This document shows, in pieces, positions 21,331 through 33,386 of a stretch of 64,000 bases of DNA. The notes below the pieces were generated by a model. The model was not told the DNA's origin. It did not search any database and saw only the letters and a list, made by a program, of their open reading frames with translations. Each line of letters opens with the position of its first letter. Position 1 is the stretch's first letter. Location: assembly GCA_024734495.1 (NCBI GenBank), contig JALMQS010000073.1:2364575-2428574 (forward strand), read 5' to 3'. The position numbers and the translations under genes are program-made. This DNA comes from Forficula auricularia. Taxonomy: Eukaryota > Arthropoda > Insecta > Dermaptera > Forficulidae.

Positions 21331-22059
21331 CATTTCAATATTGGTATCAACACGATAGATGCTTAGCACATTGCATTTGGAACATTAAATTGTATTTAGA
21401 CCAGTGTTTTCCAAATTCATGGTATCATGAAATCATGAAGCTACAATTTTTAATTAATATCTATTTTTTTGGCTGAGTCTCTAATTTTTTAATTTTTAGT
21501 TGTTGTTTTTTTCCAACTTAATAATACATATTTCCTCAGGAAGGTATCAATAATTTGGTACATATTTTTATTAATTCTTAACTTAACTTCGTATTTACAT
21601 TTTTGTTATAAAATTAATAGAGGAAAATATATCATCAAATGAAAATTGAACAATGGAATATGTATAGGTACAAAAAAAAATTAAATTTATATACCTATAC
21701 AAATATTAATTTCTAGAGATGTTATATCAGAATACTGATAAAATAGATTCAAAATCTCTGAGATGGGGCACATATGTTCAACTTTTTAATCGTAGAAGAA
21801 AAGCTGGTATTATGGGCTACCACTTTATTTTTTCATTATAACACCTTTATTATGATTGAAATTTCCTGAAAACTTAAATAAATAAATTATATGATGTTTT
21901 AAATAAATAAAACATACAATTTTTACTTAGTAATAATATTTTTTTTTACAAAAATTACTTATTTTGAAAAAATAAAATTGTGATGGTAATATGGGTTGCT
22001 CACTAAAAGACAATACTGAGCAGTAAAATTTATGTCTAACAAAAATAAGCTGAAGTGTT
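21331..22059. other. AT-rich DNA, nothing assigned
   Basis: No gene. Short 'tattatgggctacc' and 'taatatgggttgc' words at about 21811 and 21988 resemble words at 23251, 23292 and 23888-23915, possibly remnants of one element. Confidence 0.35.
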
Positions 22060-22995
22060 CTGATGTGGCCATCCACTTAACTTTACCATACAACCTGGCT
22101 TCTCACTTATATTTAATATTTAATATAATTATTTAAAATCATGTAGGGGAGGGGGTTAGTTTTTGCTATTTAGACTTCTGGAATCCCACTGATTATGTAT
22201 ACAAAATTTAGTTGAGCTTGGTCAAATGGCCAAGATTTTAATTTTTTGACCATACAACCCCCTCCACCCATTTTGGGCGGTTAGTTTTTGCATTTTTAGA
22301 CTTCTGGGGGTCCACTGATTATGTATACAAAATTTGGTTGAGTTGGCTCAAACGGCCTAGATTTTTAATTTTTACCCCCCCCCCCCGTTTTAGGCGGTTA
22401 GTTTTTGTATTTTTAGACTTCTGGGGTGCAACTGATTATGTATACAAAATTTGGTTTAGTTTGGTTCAAGGGCCTAGATTTTCATTTTTTGACCCTACAC
22501 CCCCCCCATTTTGGGCGGTTAGGTTTTGCATTTTTACACTTCTGGGGGTCCACTGATTATGTATACAAAATTTGGTTGAGTTTGGTCAAATGGCCAAGAT
22601 TTTTAATTTTTAACCCCCCTCTACCCCCTTAATTTTGGGTCGATATGCACCAAAATCTAATCAGCTCTTAATCTCAATGGACCAAAACTACGTGTGAAAT
22701 TTGGTTTCGATATTCACACTAGTTTTTGGGCTAGCTCGTCCACAAAATTTGGTAACGCACAGACTAACAGACAGACTAGCAGACATTTTGACAAAAAAAA
22801 ATAATTATCTCGAAAAATATAATTTTTTCGATGTTCACTTATTAGGGCTTTTTTGTAGAGCGAAATGCCATGGTTTTGCTCAATTTTTTTAATCAAAATA
22901 GTTCCAGCCGTTTTTGAGATATTTCGAAAAAAAAGAAGGAAAAAAGCACTTTTTCATGCACGATTACAATACTTGACCATACCCTGTATGGTAAA
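22060..22995 (+). repeat. Most complete copy of a dispersed repeat with ~120-bp tandem units
   Basis: GATTATGTATACAAAATTT recurs at 22191, 22317, 22434 and 22555, giving units of about 117-126 bp, each containing a C-run and 'ttttgggcggttagtttttgc'. The unique 3-prime half contains GGTAACGCACAGACTAACAG, GTTCCAGCCGTTTTTGAGAT and the end CTTGACCATACCCTGTATGG. The left end has TAACTTTACCATACAA, which partly mirrors the right end TGTATGGTAAA. Other copies: 781-1190, 18365-18500, 55489-55728, 63392-64000. No protein is encoded. Confidence 0.85.
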
Positions 22996-23028
22996 GATAA
23001 AATAATTAACTTACTAGACACCGCTTCT

Positions 23029-23103
23029 TCAGGAGGTAAACCAAGATGATTGCAAAGTAGTTCGTGGTACAGAAAAATGCTTAGAAGCTTTTAAAACCCC
23101 CAT
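23029..23103 (-). pseudogene. psq-type helix-turn-helix fragment (pogo-like transposase)
   Basis: A 24-codon minus-strand frame contains GVLKASKHFSVPRTTLQ, matching the psq/pogo helix-turn-helix pattern (basic-A-x-x-F/Y-x-V-P-x-S/T-T-L). A neighbouring frame continues NHLGLPPEEAVSSK, implying a one-base frameshift. In insects such domains occur in pogo transposases and in psq-family host proteins; in this setting a transposon relic is more likely. The remaining coding region (DDE domain) was not found. Confidence 0.45.
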
Positions 23104-23952
23104 TTTTTTCTGAAACAGATTTAATTGCAGATATCATGTCATCCTGATTCCAACATTTTATTTTATTTTTCTTCCGTGGATTCAGTATTTTTTGCGAGGC
23201 ATCTAAAACAGAAAACCACATAAGTTTTGTAGAGGTTCTAATATGGGCTAGTTGGGTAGCCTATACTAGTATAACTACCAAAGCGATTGCCCATATTGCC
23301 ACCTTGGAAAGTGAAGAATCACCATCCGTTAAAAACCACTTATAGATAGATAGTTTTTATTGTTTTTTTGTACAAGGTACACAAACAAATACATTATTTA
23401 TAAAAAATCTCAAATACCAATTACAATCCATCTTCATTCTAAAATTACATTTCTAATCGAATCCATGCCCCTGATAAAATTTAAGATTTTATATATAATG
23501 TTTGTATCACCAGTTTCCAAAATATAAAACATTTTTCCTCTTGGTACAACCCCCAGAAATCGATCCCTACATTCTTTGTTCATCGGACACTCGGTCAGCA
23601 CGAAAATCCCCTTATAATGATTTAATTTGTGGAGGAATCAAATGCCCGATATTTATACAATACGTAGTTATCAAATTAACAACTAATTAAGCATAACTAG
23701 TAATTCTAATATAGCTGTAAAAATTACCTTCCAAACTTTTAAAACAGCCAAAAACACAAACTGGTTCACCACCAACGTTCTCCATAACTGACTGCGCCAG
23801 CTACATCCTTGGTACTCTTAGACAAACTATTACTAATAGTTAAGTGTTTTCCACAAGCATGCGCAGACTTATTTGTCAGATATTAAGGTGGCCCATATTT
23901 CAACCCTAGCCCATAATTCCACCTTTGCCTCTATTAGTTTTGTTTTAGTAAA
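23104..23952. other. Unassigned; possibly further remains of the pogo-like element
   Basis: Less AT-rich than its surroundings. Words TATGGGCTAGTTGGGTAGCC (23251) and GGTGGCCCATATTTCAACCC (23886) flank it. No frame could be followed. A 62-codon plus-strand frame at 23502-23690 has no recognisable domain. Confidence 0.35.
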
Positions 23953-24926
23953 GTAATAATTTTATAAAAAAATAAATAAAAACGACTTCAAAAAATTAAA
24001 TGCAACAAATAAAATAATAATAACTTAAAAATAAAATAAAATACACTAAAAGGTACAAAATAATTATCTTATTTAGTTCAAATAAACTACGAAATATTAA
24101 CATGAAATTACTTTTTGAAGTCGGTGCCAAACAAACTATACCTAAAAGCGAGCGTACCCGCCAAACGTACTAAGTAAGATCCGTTGAGTGCGATTCATAA
24201 AATGTATATGTTTGGCACCGACTTCAAATAGTAATTTCATGTTAATATTTCCTCGTTTATTTTTAACTAAATAAGATAATTATTTTATACCTTTTAGTGT
24301 ATTTTATTTTATTTTTAAGTTATTATTATTTTATTTGTTGCATTTAATTTTTTGAAGTCGGTTTTATTTTTTTTTATAAAAATTATTTTTATTTTTCTCT
24401 TTTTAGTGATGTTATTAATAGTGACTTAATATAATACCTAGCATGCATCTCGTAAGAGAAAGCGTCGGGCGAATGAATCAGAAAATGATAATAAAATTCA
24501 ATTCATAAATATAGAAATTCTCTCGAAACGTTTGCGGGCTTTAAATGAATGTTTTAAGATTTTATTTATTATAATTTCGATTATTTGGTCATAAGAATTG
24601 GAGATTTACGTTATTTGGTCATTGATCATATCTTCAGAACTTGACCAAATTAATATGGTACCGCCCCTAATGTATCCTCTTTCCAATAAAAAAAGAATCA
24701 TGAAAATCGGTTCATAAACAAAGAAGTTATGGCTGAACAAACATATCAAAAAAAAGGTCCAATACCAATGAAAAAAAGGGAACCAATCGGAAGCTAGACT
24801 GAACCCAATGCAAAAAAAATCATCAAAATCGATTCACAATTGGCGGAGATATGTGGTAACATAGACACATACAAAAAAAAAAAATCAGTCGAATAGAGAA
24901 CCTACTCCTTTTTTGAAGTCGGTTAA
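23953..24926 (+). repeat. 'accgacttc' fold-back repeat, copy 1
   Basis: Starts with a large hairpin whose arms (23953-24165 and 24180-24395) pair almost throughout, including TTTTTGAAGTCGGTGCCAAA and its inverted copy, around a loop bearing GCGAGCGTACCCGCCAAACG. A tail of about 530 bp follows (GACTTAATATAATACC, CTCTCGAAACGTTTGCGGG, AATCGGAAGCTAGACTGAAC) and ends TTTTTTGAAGTCGGTTAA. Copies are at 31741, 35219, 36157 and 55733, with fragments at 18.7 and 58.4 kb. This end sequence is widespread in insect genomes. No protein is encoded. Confidence 0.9.
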
Positions 24927-25014
24927 TAAAGTGAAAATAGAAAGTTTCTAAATATTCAATTCTATTATGGAAATAAATGTGTATATATAAATAAACGGAT
25001 GTATGAAATTCCGT

Positions 25015-25365
25015 TATCTCTTTACCTCCTCGGCTATGGCGTTAACGAATTCCCTTAAAAAGCCCTTTTTTTAACCCCCTCACTCCTCCAAACATCCATG
25101 CTGTGCATGTACAAATTCAATTTGATCTTGGCAGAAATCAATCAATCGTATTTTGGCCTTGCTTGGTAGGGTGTTCGTCGAAGAAGGGTTCGCCTGTCGC
25201 ATGCCGTTTATCGACTTTCCAAACCCTTTTCATGACGATCTATTCGTTCATCTTCTCAACCCAAACCCACCGCCTATCCCGCCCACTCATACACAACCAA
25301 CTCTAACTAAACGCATCGGCAATCTACCCTTATTGCTAATCTCAAAAAAAATCGAATCATTTTAA
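25015..25365. other. Compositionally distinct, GC-enriched segment
   Basis: Noticeably richer in C than its flanks and containing overlapping open frames (25103-25306 and 25153-25365 on the plus strand) with no recognised domain. It could be a decayed exon or a fragment of an unidentified element. Confidence 0.3.
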
Positions 25366-25907
25366 AATCTGATCGTATGGAAAGAAAATTTTCTTTTCGT
25401 TCGAAATGACAATACAAATATTTATTTAGGATTTCTATAAATTATCCTTATAGAGGTAATCTTTTTTTGATTAAAAGAAAAAAAAAATCCTACTCACAAA
25501 TATTCAACTGAACTGGTTTTTATTATCTGCATAAAAGATTACTTTATATATATAATTTTTTTCAAATCTCGAGAGGATTTTATATCTCTTTTTATGATGA
25601 TATATTCTTTTCTATAAAAAATAAAAATTATTTTCAAATACAGACCAAAAACATCGGTGCTTGAATATCCTTGAACCTAACTTATCCTTTACAAATTTCA
25701 TGCAAGTTTTTATTTAAATAGACTTGCGATAAATAGGCAATTTCAAAACTTGCATCAAGAATTGTTTGAAAATCTTAGACTGACATTGTCTTCATTAGCG
25801 GCTCTGAAACCGCGATATGTCACCTCAGAGTGTTTGCAGGTAATTTATTGTATACTCGATAAATTTAATAATGGCGAAAAACAATACATATATTAACATT
25901 GAAAAGA
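25366..25907. other. AT-rich DNA, nothing assigned
   Basis: No feature supported. Confidence 0.35.
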
Positions 25908-26162
25908 TTAAAATCTTACACCTCTATCACTGATTACACAATGGAGGGGCCAACCCAGGCCTTTAGGTATTTTGTTTATTTGATGTCGTATAAAAAATAG
26001 TTCTAATGAAAGTTGTTCAGTTTTTTTTTGTAGATTAAGTAGACGTATAGAAAAATATAGGGTTCCATTTAAAAAACAGAACTTGACATTGAAATGCCCT
26101 TGAAAGCTTGTTCTAGGTCGACAAACAATAGCGTAGTTTAGTTTCCACCTCCATATAAACAA
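25908..26162 (-). pseudogene. Possible LINE C-terminal scrap
   Basis: An 84-codon minus-strand frame includes CRPRTSFQGHFNVKFC and later IPKGLGWPLH. The 'R-P-R-T-S-F' and 'F-F/L-N-G-T' order loosely resembles C-terminal regions of LINE ORF2s. The plus-strand word GCCAACCCAGGCCTTTA (25950) also occurs at the end of the 48.3-kb LINE fragment (48769), supporting a LINE origin. Weak evidence. Confidence 0.35.
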
Positions 26163-26330
26163 ACTTTTATTTGAAACTGTTTTCCATATAATGCACTGTT
26201 TTTGAATTATAAGACTGTCTCAAGATAAAAAACTCACCCGGTATATATTATATGTATAATAGTATATAGGTATTATAGTAAAATAAAAACTATGTATACT
26301 ATATTATGGTATGTATGTCTTTTTTATATA

Positions 26331-26701
26331 TGTAATAATGTTTATTCTTCCCCGTGGGGTTTTGACAGGTAATTAAAGATTGATTCAGCTATAAAGAAGA
26401 ATATATTGTCAGAAATATTATTTACATATATAATACAATATTGTTTGAATGAACATGATTAATTACCTGAAAAATCAAAATTAATGTCCTTTATTTTGAC
26501 TAAATATAATTTAGAATAATAATATATTTACAGTGTTACAATTATTTCTATTATAATATTAAATTCTTATAAGACTCTATATCTAATGCTATATTATAAA
26601 ATGATGTCAAAAAGACGTGTTAAGGTTAGATATTTGATTCTTCTCGTCTCCTTGAGGGCGTTCCGTGCTGTCCATTTTGGCGTTAATTTCAGAATTTTAC
26701 A
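26331..26701 (-). repeat. 3-prime LTR of the Ty3/gypsy element
   Basis: 371 bp, beginning (minus strand) TGTAAAATTCTGAAATTAAC and ending with AATAAACATTATTACA. It aligns along its length with the 5-prime LTR, differing by scattered substitutions and small gaps. The polypurine tract abuts its start. Confidence 0.93.
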
Positions 26702-26939
26702 TCTCCCCCCAGATTTTCTTCCACTTTTTAAGAATAAAGAAGCAATTTCTTGATATAAACAGATGTGGCGTTTTTACCTCTTTTTGCCAGGTTTACTTCG
26801 TAAACTGAATTTGAAATTCTTTGAATTATTTTGTACGGACCTCTCCTTACTTTGTCTAGTTTTCTTCTGTTTAACTTGTTTCCCATTTCTATATAAACCA
26901 AATCATTCTTCTTAAACGTATGTTCTTTTCTGTTTTGCT

Positions 26940-27640
26940 TAATCTTTTTGCATTATAAATTTTTAATAGTTTTCCAGTGCCTTTTTACTGTTTCTTCTAA
27001 GTTTTCTTCTGCCTGTAGACTTTCGGAACGATCTCCGATCTTTCTCCTCGGAGCAGATATGCTTGGTGGAAATCTTGTTATGGAGTGTGTTGTTTTATTG
27101 TATTCTTCTATACATTCCTCTGCTATTATTGCCCATGATCTTTTTTTATTCTTCTCACTGTTTATCTTCACTCTTAATCTGTTAGTTATAGATTGATTTA
27201 GCCTTTCATTTAACCCGTTTGATTCTGGACGATCAGTACACGTGAATATCATTTTTATGTTCTTTTCTTTTAAATATTCTTTGAATTCTCTAGAGTTTAT
27301 TCCCGCGTACTGATCCCCGGGCAGTGTGTCTATTTTGTTTCTTTTTCGTGATGGGTTCTATTAGTTTTATGAAATCTTTAGCTGTTTGTGTCGTGGATGT
27401 TGAACCAAAAACAAATCTTGTCGTGATCTACTAAAATATGCATGTATTTTTAGAGTTGTACCTGTAAATCCTCCGATTGTGTCCATTGACATTATCTGAT
27501 ATGGCCTGGTCGCCGGTCTAATTGCGAAGGATTTCCTAATATTCTGCCTCTTCTGGATTTGCCTTCGATACAGTCATTGCATTGTTGCAAATCTTTCTAC
27601 CATGGCGTCCATATTCTTAAAATAGTATTACGGTCTTATT
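26940..27640 (-). pseudogene. Integrase domain, Ty3/gypsy
   Basis: Reading 27640 to 26940 on the minus strand: a zinc-finger remnant with CNDC near 27570; the first catalytic aspartate in a SMDTIGGF block near 27490; the second in a GDQYAG block near 27310; and the catalytic glutamate in SNGLNERLNQS near 27210. The last 99 codons (26953-27252) remain open, with a basic C-terminal region. Frameshifts lie between blocks. The D,D-35-E triad is recognisable but the polypeptide is broken. Confidence 0.88.
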
Positions 27641-27818
27641 TTATTTGCTAAATTGCTGCATTCCAATATGTCTGGTATTCGTGGATTTATTTATTAATTT
27701 TCTCCAAACATTTCCGAAACATATATCCTTGTTCTTTTATTTAGATTTTAAAACATATATTTCCTTTCTTTACTACATTCTTCAAGTTTCAGTTCATTTT
27801 TATTTCGGGTTTGATCAT

Positions 27819-28265
27819 TTACGTGTCCTCCATTGTAACCATGTTTACTACTTTTAGTACATCTTCTTCATTTTCAAAACTTTCCAGCACCGGATTTCTC
27901 GATAGAGCATCCGCCTCTATGTTTGTTTTTCCGGGCCTATTATATAATTTTGAATAGGTATTGTGAAGATAGAAGATTAGGTCCCCCAATGGTTCATCCG
28001 TTCTGGCCTTTACCTTCAGACTTTCCAGCGGCTTGTGGTCTGTGATTACAGTGAAGTTTCGATCGAGCAGCCAGTGTTGCCAGTAGACAATGGCTTCTTT
28101 AATGGCCAGACATTCCAAAATATCCTTTCCTTTTTTTGTGTCGGATTTAGCTTTTTCGAGAAGTAGGCCACTGGGTGGAGAAATCCTTCATCGTCTGCTT
28201 GTTTTAACACAGCCCCAATCCCCTCTCCTGATGCATCTGTATATATGAAGACTTCCTTTCTGGAT
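27819..28265 (-). pseudogene. RNase H domain, Ty3/gypsy
   Basis: The first catalytic aspartate sits in TDASGEGIGAVL (near 28225), the catalytic glutamate in ILECLAIKEAI (near 28110), and the third aspartate in the classic TDHKPLESL block (near 28040). An RPGKTNIEADALSRN motif (near 27900) completes the domain. The frame is intact from 28118 to 27819, with a disruption upstream near 28135-28150. Confidence 0.92.
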
Positions 28266-28360
28266 TATAAATCAATAGAATAGGACTGGAGCAAAGGAGT
28301 CCCTTGACTTTATCGAAAGCTATTTGGCAATCATTGTCCCATTCAAATTTTATATCTTTC

Positions 28361-29051
28361 CTAAGAAGTCTGTGGAAGTGGCTCTAACAGCTTCACTGAA
28401 TTTTCTATATATCTGTGGTAAGTTTGTACACAAAATTGTCTTACATTCTTTTTATTTTTTAGTTGTTCAAACTTTTTCCCAATTGATATTAAGTTATCAT
28501 TATATGGTCTTACTTTGCTTCTTTCAATAATATGCCCTAGGTATTTTACTGAATTCTTTGCCAAAATTGCATTTAGATAATTTCAATTAAAACCTTCTCT
28601 TCATTGTTTCAATTATCAGTTGAATATGCCTTAGGTGTTCTTCAATCGTTTCTGAGAATACCGGGATATCATCTATATAATTTATACAAAAGTTACTCAG
28701 GTTGTTTCTCCTAATACAATTTGCCGATAATGCTGAAAAACACTACTTGACAATTTTAGTCCAAACGGCAAAACATTCCATTGGTAGTGGCCGCTTTGAG
28801 TAATAAAGGCAAGCTTTTCGCTGTCTTTATCTCTGATCGGAATTGACCAAAACGCAGAATTTATGTCCAGCGCTGAGGAACCAGTTACAGTCTCCTGCTT
28901 TGACAATAATATCTTCTATACGTGGAAAGGGATGTATTTCTGGCACCAATAAGATTCTCACCTCGATAGTCAACACAAGCAGGTTTACTACCCTCATCCT
29001 TTTTGAAAACCATGGTGACAGGCGCCGCAAATGGCGAACTTGATTCCTCAA
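28361..29051 (-). pseudogene. Reverse transcriptase domain, Ty3/gypsy
   Basis: Minus-strand pieces in different frames: a block with LDINSAFWSIPIRD and the conserved NVLPFGLKLSSSVFQ (28697-28906); the catalytic YIDD box near 28665-28676, followed by VFSETIEEHLRHI; and the thumb or connection segment with VKYLGHIIERS (28361-28564). Order and motifs fit a gypsy-type RT. Frameshifts separate the pieces. Confidence 0.92.
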
Positions 29052-29739
29052 TTAATGACGATTGTAAAAGTTTTCTACTTGAGCATCAATTTCTTTTTGG
29101 TCGGAAATTGAACACCTATAAAGGTTTTTGTATACGTATTTATTCTTTTAATCTTATTTTAGCTTCTGCATTTTTTACTCTTCCGACATCATATTTATCT
29201 TTGGCAAATGCTGATTTATTCTTTTCTAATATATATTCATAATCTTTTTTATATTATCTTTATTTAAATGATTCAAATAAGTTTCTATTCTTTTAATTCT
29301 ATGTATTCGTTAAAGTACATATTACACAATTCATAGTCTTTCTCTATTTTATTGTTGCAGTTTTCCCAATATATGATATCAGTATCTTTATCTTTCTTTT
29401 TTACTATTTTCATTGTTTATGTATAAAACTATTTCATTTCTTTTTTATTTAAGTTTTTATCTAACTTTTTATCTTCTATCATCTCTTTATTTAATGTAAT
29501 TTTATTATTCTTAGAGACGTTTTTTTGTAATATTTGTAAATTCTCGTCTTGTATTAGCAGATTTTTTTAATGGCATCTAGCCCCAATAAATCATACGAAG
29601 AATTATATTCTTATTACATACTTATACATTTAATGAATCTGTTATATTACCTATTTGTAATTCTAATTTTGTTTGCCCATTCACATGATTTATACCGTTT
29701 AGAGTTTGAAAAAAATTTTATCCTTTTCTATATTTTTCT

Positions 29740-29830
29740 TTAGTTCATCAATTAATTTACTGTTTGCCAAGGATATATTTGATCCAGTATCATAGACCGC
29801 CTTGACTTCTTTATTTTTGCCTATTTTAAT
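29740..29830 (-). pseudogene. Retropepsin (aspartic protease) active-site segment
   Basis: The minus strand reads KAVYDTGSNISLANSKLIDE; DTGS is the aspartic protease active-site motif. It lies upstream of RT as expected. Surrounding frame integrity is poor. Confidence 0.8.
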
Positions 29831-29989
29831 TTTTAAATTTATTAATGGTATAAATCTGTGGGGCCTATTTAGTTTTCTTCTCCACTTTCAAGTTTTATTT
29901 TCGATAATATTTTCATTTAATAATGTTTCTGCAATTTCAGCATATCTTTTTTATTAAAGCATGGAATTTATTGGGTGATATCTATTTGG

Positions 29990-30950
29990 CTTTCCTAATT
30001 TTTCGCATTTGAAGCAAGGTTTTTTTCTATTTGCTTATAATCACTCTTTCTTTTTCTAAAGCATGTGAGTTTTCTTTTATATTTGTTTTATTAATAGGAA
30101 TTCTCTGAATCTAACTTCTGTAAAAAGCTTATTAAGTAATCTGTTCTTTTTTATTTCTAATCTTTCCAATTGGTTGAATCATGAGTAATCCAATTTACCT
30201 ATACTATGATTTATTCTTGTTTTTTCTGGCATTTCGAAATCAGCATCAATTAGCAATTTTCTTTTTTAACTGCATAGTCTACAAATGAGCCGTTCTATGT
30301 TCATATTTATAGAGGCGTATCTTATTTGAGACCATCCTCTTTTTGTAAAAACTAGTAAAAATGAACTAACCCATTCTGGCCACTTGCTCTGCTCGATTTT
30401 TTAAATTTGGTCATGTATTTTAGGCGTTCCATTTAGAAATATTTTAACGCTTGTATTTTTAATCTATGATTTATTATATTGTTTCTAATACATTCTTTTT
30501 CAGAGCAATTTATCCATTCATTTGCATCTTGATCTCTGCCATAGAATATTTCAATTAAACTTTTTCTATGTTATGTAGTGCATTAATATTTTCATCGACT
30601 TCTATTTCACTATTTTTTGGGCGTGTTAATGGATTCATTATTTACTTCTTCCAATAAACAGCCTTTGAAAATGAAGTTTCATCTTTATCCATGTATAATG
30701 ATTTTATCTCAGGCGTCCATGTTAATTTTATGTTTCTAAAGTTTCAGATTTTTGACATACCTTTGATTGCTGCTTTAGATGCACTTAAGGCTAATATTTC
30801 TTGATGCGATTTTCATCTCTAAATTCTTTAGGAAATTTATAAGTTGTTTGGTCCTCCGCTGCTTTTGATAGAATAAACTGAAATGCCATCCTGTTGAATT
30901 TTCTTCACATGGATTATAACCCTTGTTGTCATCTTGCAGGAGTGAATTTT
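29990..30950 (-). pseudogene. gag-like region with degenerate zinc knuckle
   Basis: Near 30000 the minus strand encodes CFKCEKLGKPNRYH, a decayed CCHC knuckle (CX2C retained, spacing to H altered, last C lost). Upstream to the 5-prime LTR the sequence is broken by stops and no capsid motif is identifiable. Assignment rests mainly on position. Confidence 0.55.
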
Positions 30951-30954
30951 GATT

Positions 30955-31332
30955 TGTAATAATGTTTATTCTTCCCCCGTGGGGTTTGACAGGTAATTAA
31001 GATTGATTCAGCTATAAAGAAGAATATATTGTCAGAAATATTATTTACATATATAATACAATATTGTTTGAATGAACATGATTAATTACCTATAAAGAAG
31101 AATCAAAATTCAATGTCCTTTATTTATTCTAAATATAATTTAGAATAATAATATATTTGCAATTTACAATTATTTCTATTATAATATTAAATTCTTATAA
31201 GACTCTATATAATGCTATATTACTAAATGATATCAAAAAACCGTATTGGTAAGAATCTTTGATTCTTCTCGTCTCCTTGTGAGGGCGTTCAAATTAACTT
31301 TAATCATTTGGCACGTTAATTTCAAATTTACA
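30955..31332 (-). repeat. 5-prime LTR of the Ty3/gypsy element
   Basis: 378 bp, near-identical in layout to the 26.3-kb LTR. Plus-strand landmarks shared by both: TTGTTTGAATGAACATGATT and ATTCTTATAAGACTCTATAT. I could not match the sequence just inside it to a known tRNA primer site. Confidence 0.93.
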
Positions 31333-31740
31333 TATATATATTATATAAAATATATGTGTATAACTATAGTTTATTGTCTTTAGAATCTAAAGGTAAAAAA
31401 TACTGTTGGCCTTATAATAATCAAAATTTTTAATTTGTTTTACTTCGTAAATTCAAGCAATCAAATTACAAGTATCGAGCTAGTAGAGAGAGCTTTTCTC
31501 GTCTTCTATATTTTAAGAAAATAAATAAGTTGAATACGATTTCAGATTTAAGATATTGTATCTTACCAGTTGAACAAGTGAGGGAACCTTAACATTTTTG
31601 CCCCATACATATAAACAAATTATCCTGGATATTAATATTTTTATTAGAAACGATTGAAACGCTACGAAACTGATCACTTACAGCCGCACTGATCTGATTG
31701 AATGAATGTGTTCCACTCTTTTCATGGTGCATTTCATTTT

Positions 31741-32690
31741 TAACCGACTTCAAAAAGGAGGGGGTTCTCTAGTCGACTGAATTTTTTTGTCTATATTACC
31801 TCATATCTCCGCCAATTGTGAACTGATTTTGATTTTTTTTTCATTGGGTTCAGTCTAGCTTCCGATTGGTCCCGTTTTTTCATTGGTATTAGACATTTTT
31901 TGTTAAGTTTGTTCAGGCCTAACTTCTTTGTTTATGAACCGATTTCGATGATTCTTTTTTTTATTGGAAAGAGGGTATCTTAGGGATGATACCATATTAA
32001 TTTGCTAAAGTTCTGATGATATGATCAACGACCAAATAACGTAAATCTCAATTCTTATGAGCAAATAATCGAAATTATGATAAATAAAAATCTTTTATAA
32101 AAAAATCTTATAACATTCATTTTAAAACCCGCAAACGTTTTCGAGAGAATTTCTATATTTATGAATTGAATTTTATTATCATTTTCTGATTCATTCGCCT
32201 GATGCTTTCTCTTACGAGATGCACGCAAGGTATAATATTAAGTCACTATTAATAACATCATTAAAGAAAAATAAAAATAATTTTTATAAAAAAAAAAAAA
32301 CTTAAATGCAACAAATAAAATAATAATAACTTGAAAATAAAATAAAATCCGCAAAAGATATAAAATAATTATCTTATTTAGTTACTAACAAGAAAATAAT
32401 ATGAAATTACTTTTGCAAAGTCGGTGCCAAACATTTACATTTTATGAATCGCACTCGACGGATCTTACTAGTACGTTTGGCGGGGTAGCGCTCGCTTATA
32501 GGTATAGTTTGTTTGGCACCGACTTCAAAAAGTAATTTCATGTTAATATTTCGTCGTTTAGTTGTAACTAAATAATATAATTAATGTATACTGCTTTAGT
32601 GGATTTTATTTTATTTTTAAGTTATTATTATTTTATTTGTGCATTTAAGTTTTTTGAAGTCGGTTTTATTTTTTTATAAAAATTATTTTT
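31741..32690 (-). repeat. 'accgacttc' fold-back repeat, copy 2
   Basis: Starts TAACCGACTTCAAAAAGGAG (the repeat end) and runs through the tail to the hairpin (about 32280-32690), whose loop contains GGCGGGGTAGCGCTCGC. Opposite orientation to the 23.9-kb copy. Confidence 0.88.
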
Positions 32691-33386
32691 TCATTATTAT
32701 GTTGTTAAAAAAGGCATGAAAAGAGAAAAACAAAGAAGATCTGGATCCCTGCGATCCCCTACAATCCCCCCGTTGGTTCTTTATTATATGAACAAACATT
32801 TTTATAATATCCATGCATATCAAAATGAACAAACCACGTTAACTAAAATAAACATTTCGAAGATTTTTTTTAATTTTCTCTCTAAGAAAAGAAAAAACAA
32901 CTTTTTCTTGATGATTTCTATTCATTTAATCTCATTTTTAGGGTTCCGTCTAAACGTGAACCGGTTCTTAAACTAAATAAAAAACAAACCCGAACCTGAA
33001 CCTATGGACATGTATTCATTTCCCTCGAAATTAAAAATCAGATTAAAATTTTAATAGAATACGTAATTATTTTGAGAGGTGGATCGAAAATAAAAAAAAT
33101 AAATATTTTTTATCATGGTATGTGTGTTACCATTTAAAGATCATATTAGGTAGATTAGACTAGATTTTTTTAAACTTTTAACGCGATTTCCACACTCTGA
33201 GACAAAAATTAGGTAAAATTAAATTTAAAAAAAAAAAAAATCTTCAAATACATACTTTTATTCTCTCCATATCAACTACAAATACTAACTTTGAAAAGGT
33301 TTTGTTTTTGCCGAGAGTAATAGAGATGTTGATTCATAAAGAGGAATCAATGAGGTTGTCCTCTTCATGATGCTAATAAACATATA
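32691..33386. other. AT-rich DNA, nothing firmly assigned
   Basis: An 86-codon frame at 32716-32976 lacks recognisable content. The end (33296-33385) is a fragment of the 7.9-kb hammerhead element's arm (GCCGAGAGTAATAGAGATGT, GAGGTTGTCCTCTTCATGAT). Confidence 0.45.

Larger units (their letters stand above)
26331..31332 (-). mobile_element. Ty3/gypsy LTR retrotransposon, decayed
   Basis: A 5.0-kb element with two LTRs (26331-26701 and 30955-31332), TG...CA-type ends (TGT/ACA) and a TATATA-type duplication on both sides (26325-26330 and 31333-31338, low-complexity so weak). Read on the minus strand the order is 5-prime LTR, gag-like region with a degraded zinc knuckle, retropepsin, reverse transcriptase, RNase H, integrase, polypurine tract (CTGGGGGGAGA at about 26702-26712) and 3-prime LTR. 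Protease-RT-RNaseH-integrase order is the Ty3/gypsy (Metaviridae) arrangement. Several frameshifts and stops break the reading frames, so this copy is not functional. No envelope-like frame is seen. Confidence 0.95.

Noticed and set aside
30930..30954. Primer binding site next to the 5-prime LTR
   Set aside because: The sequence just inside the LTR (minus strand AATCAAAATTCACTCCTGC) matches no tRNA 3-prime end that I can name.
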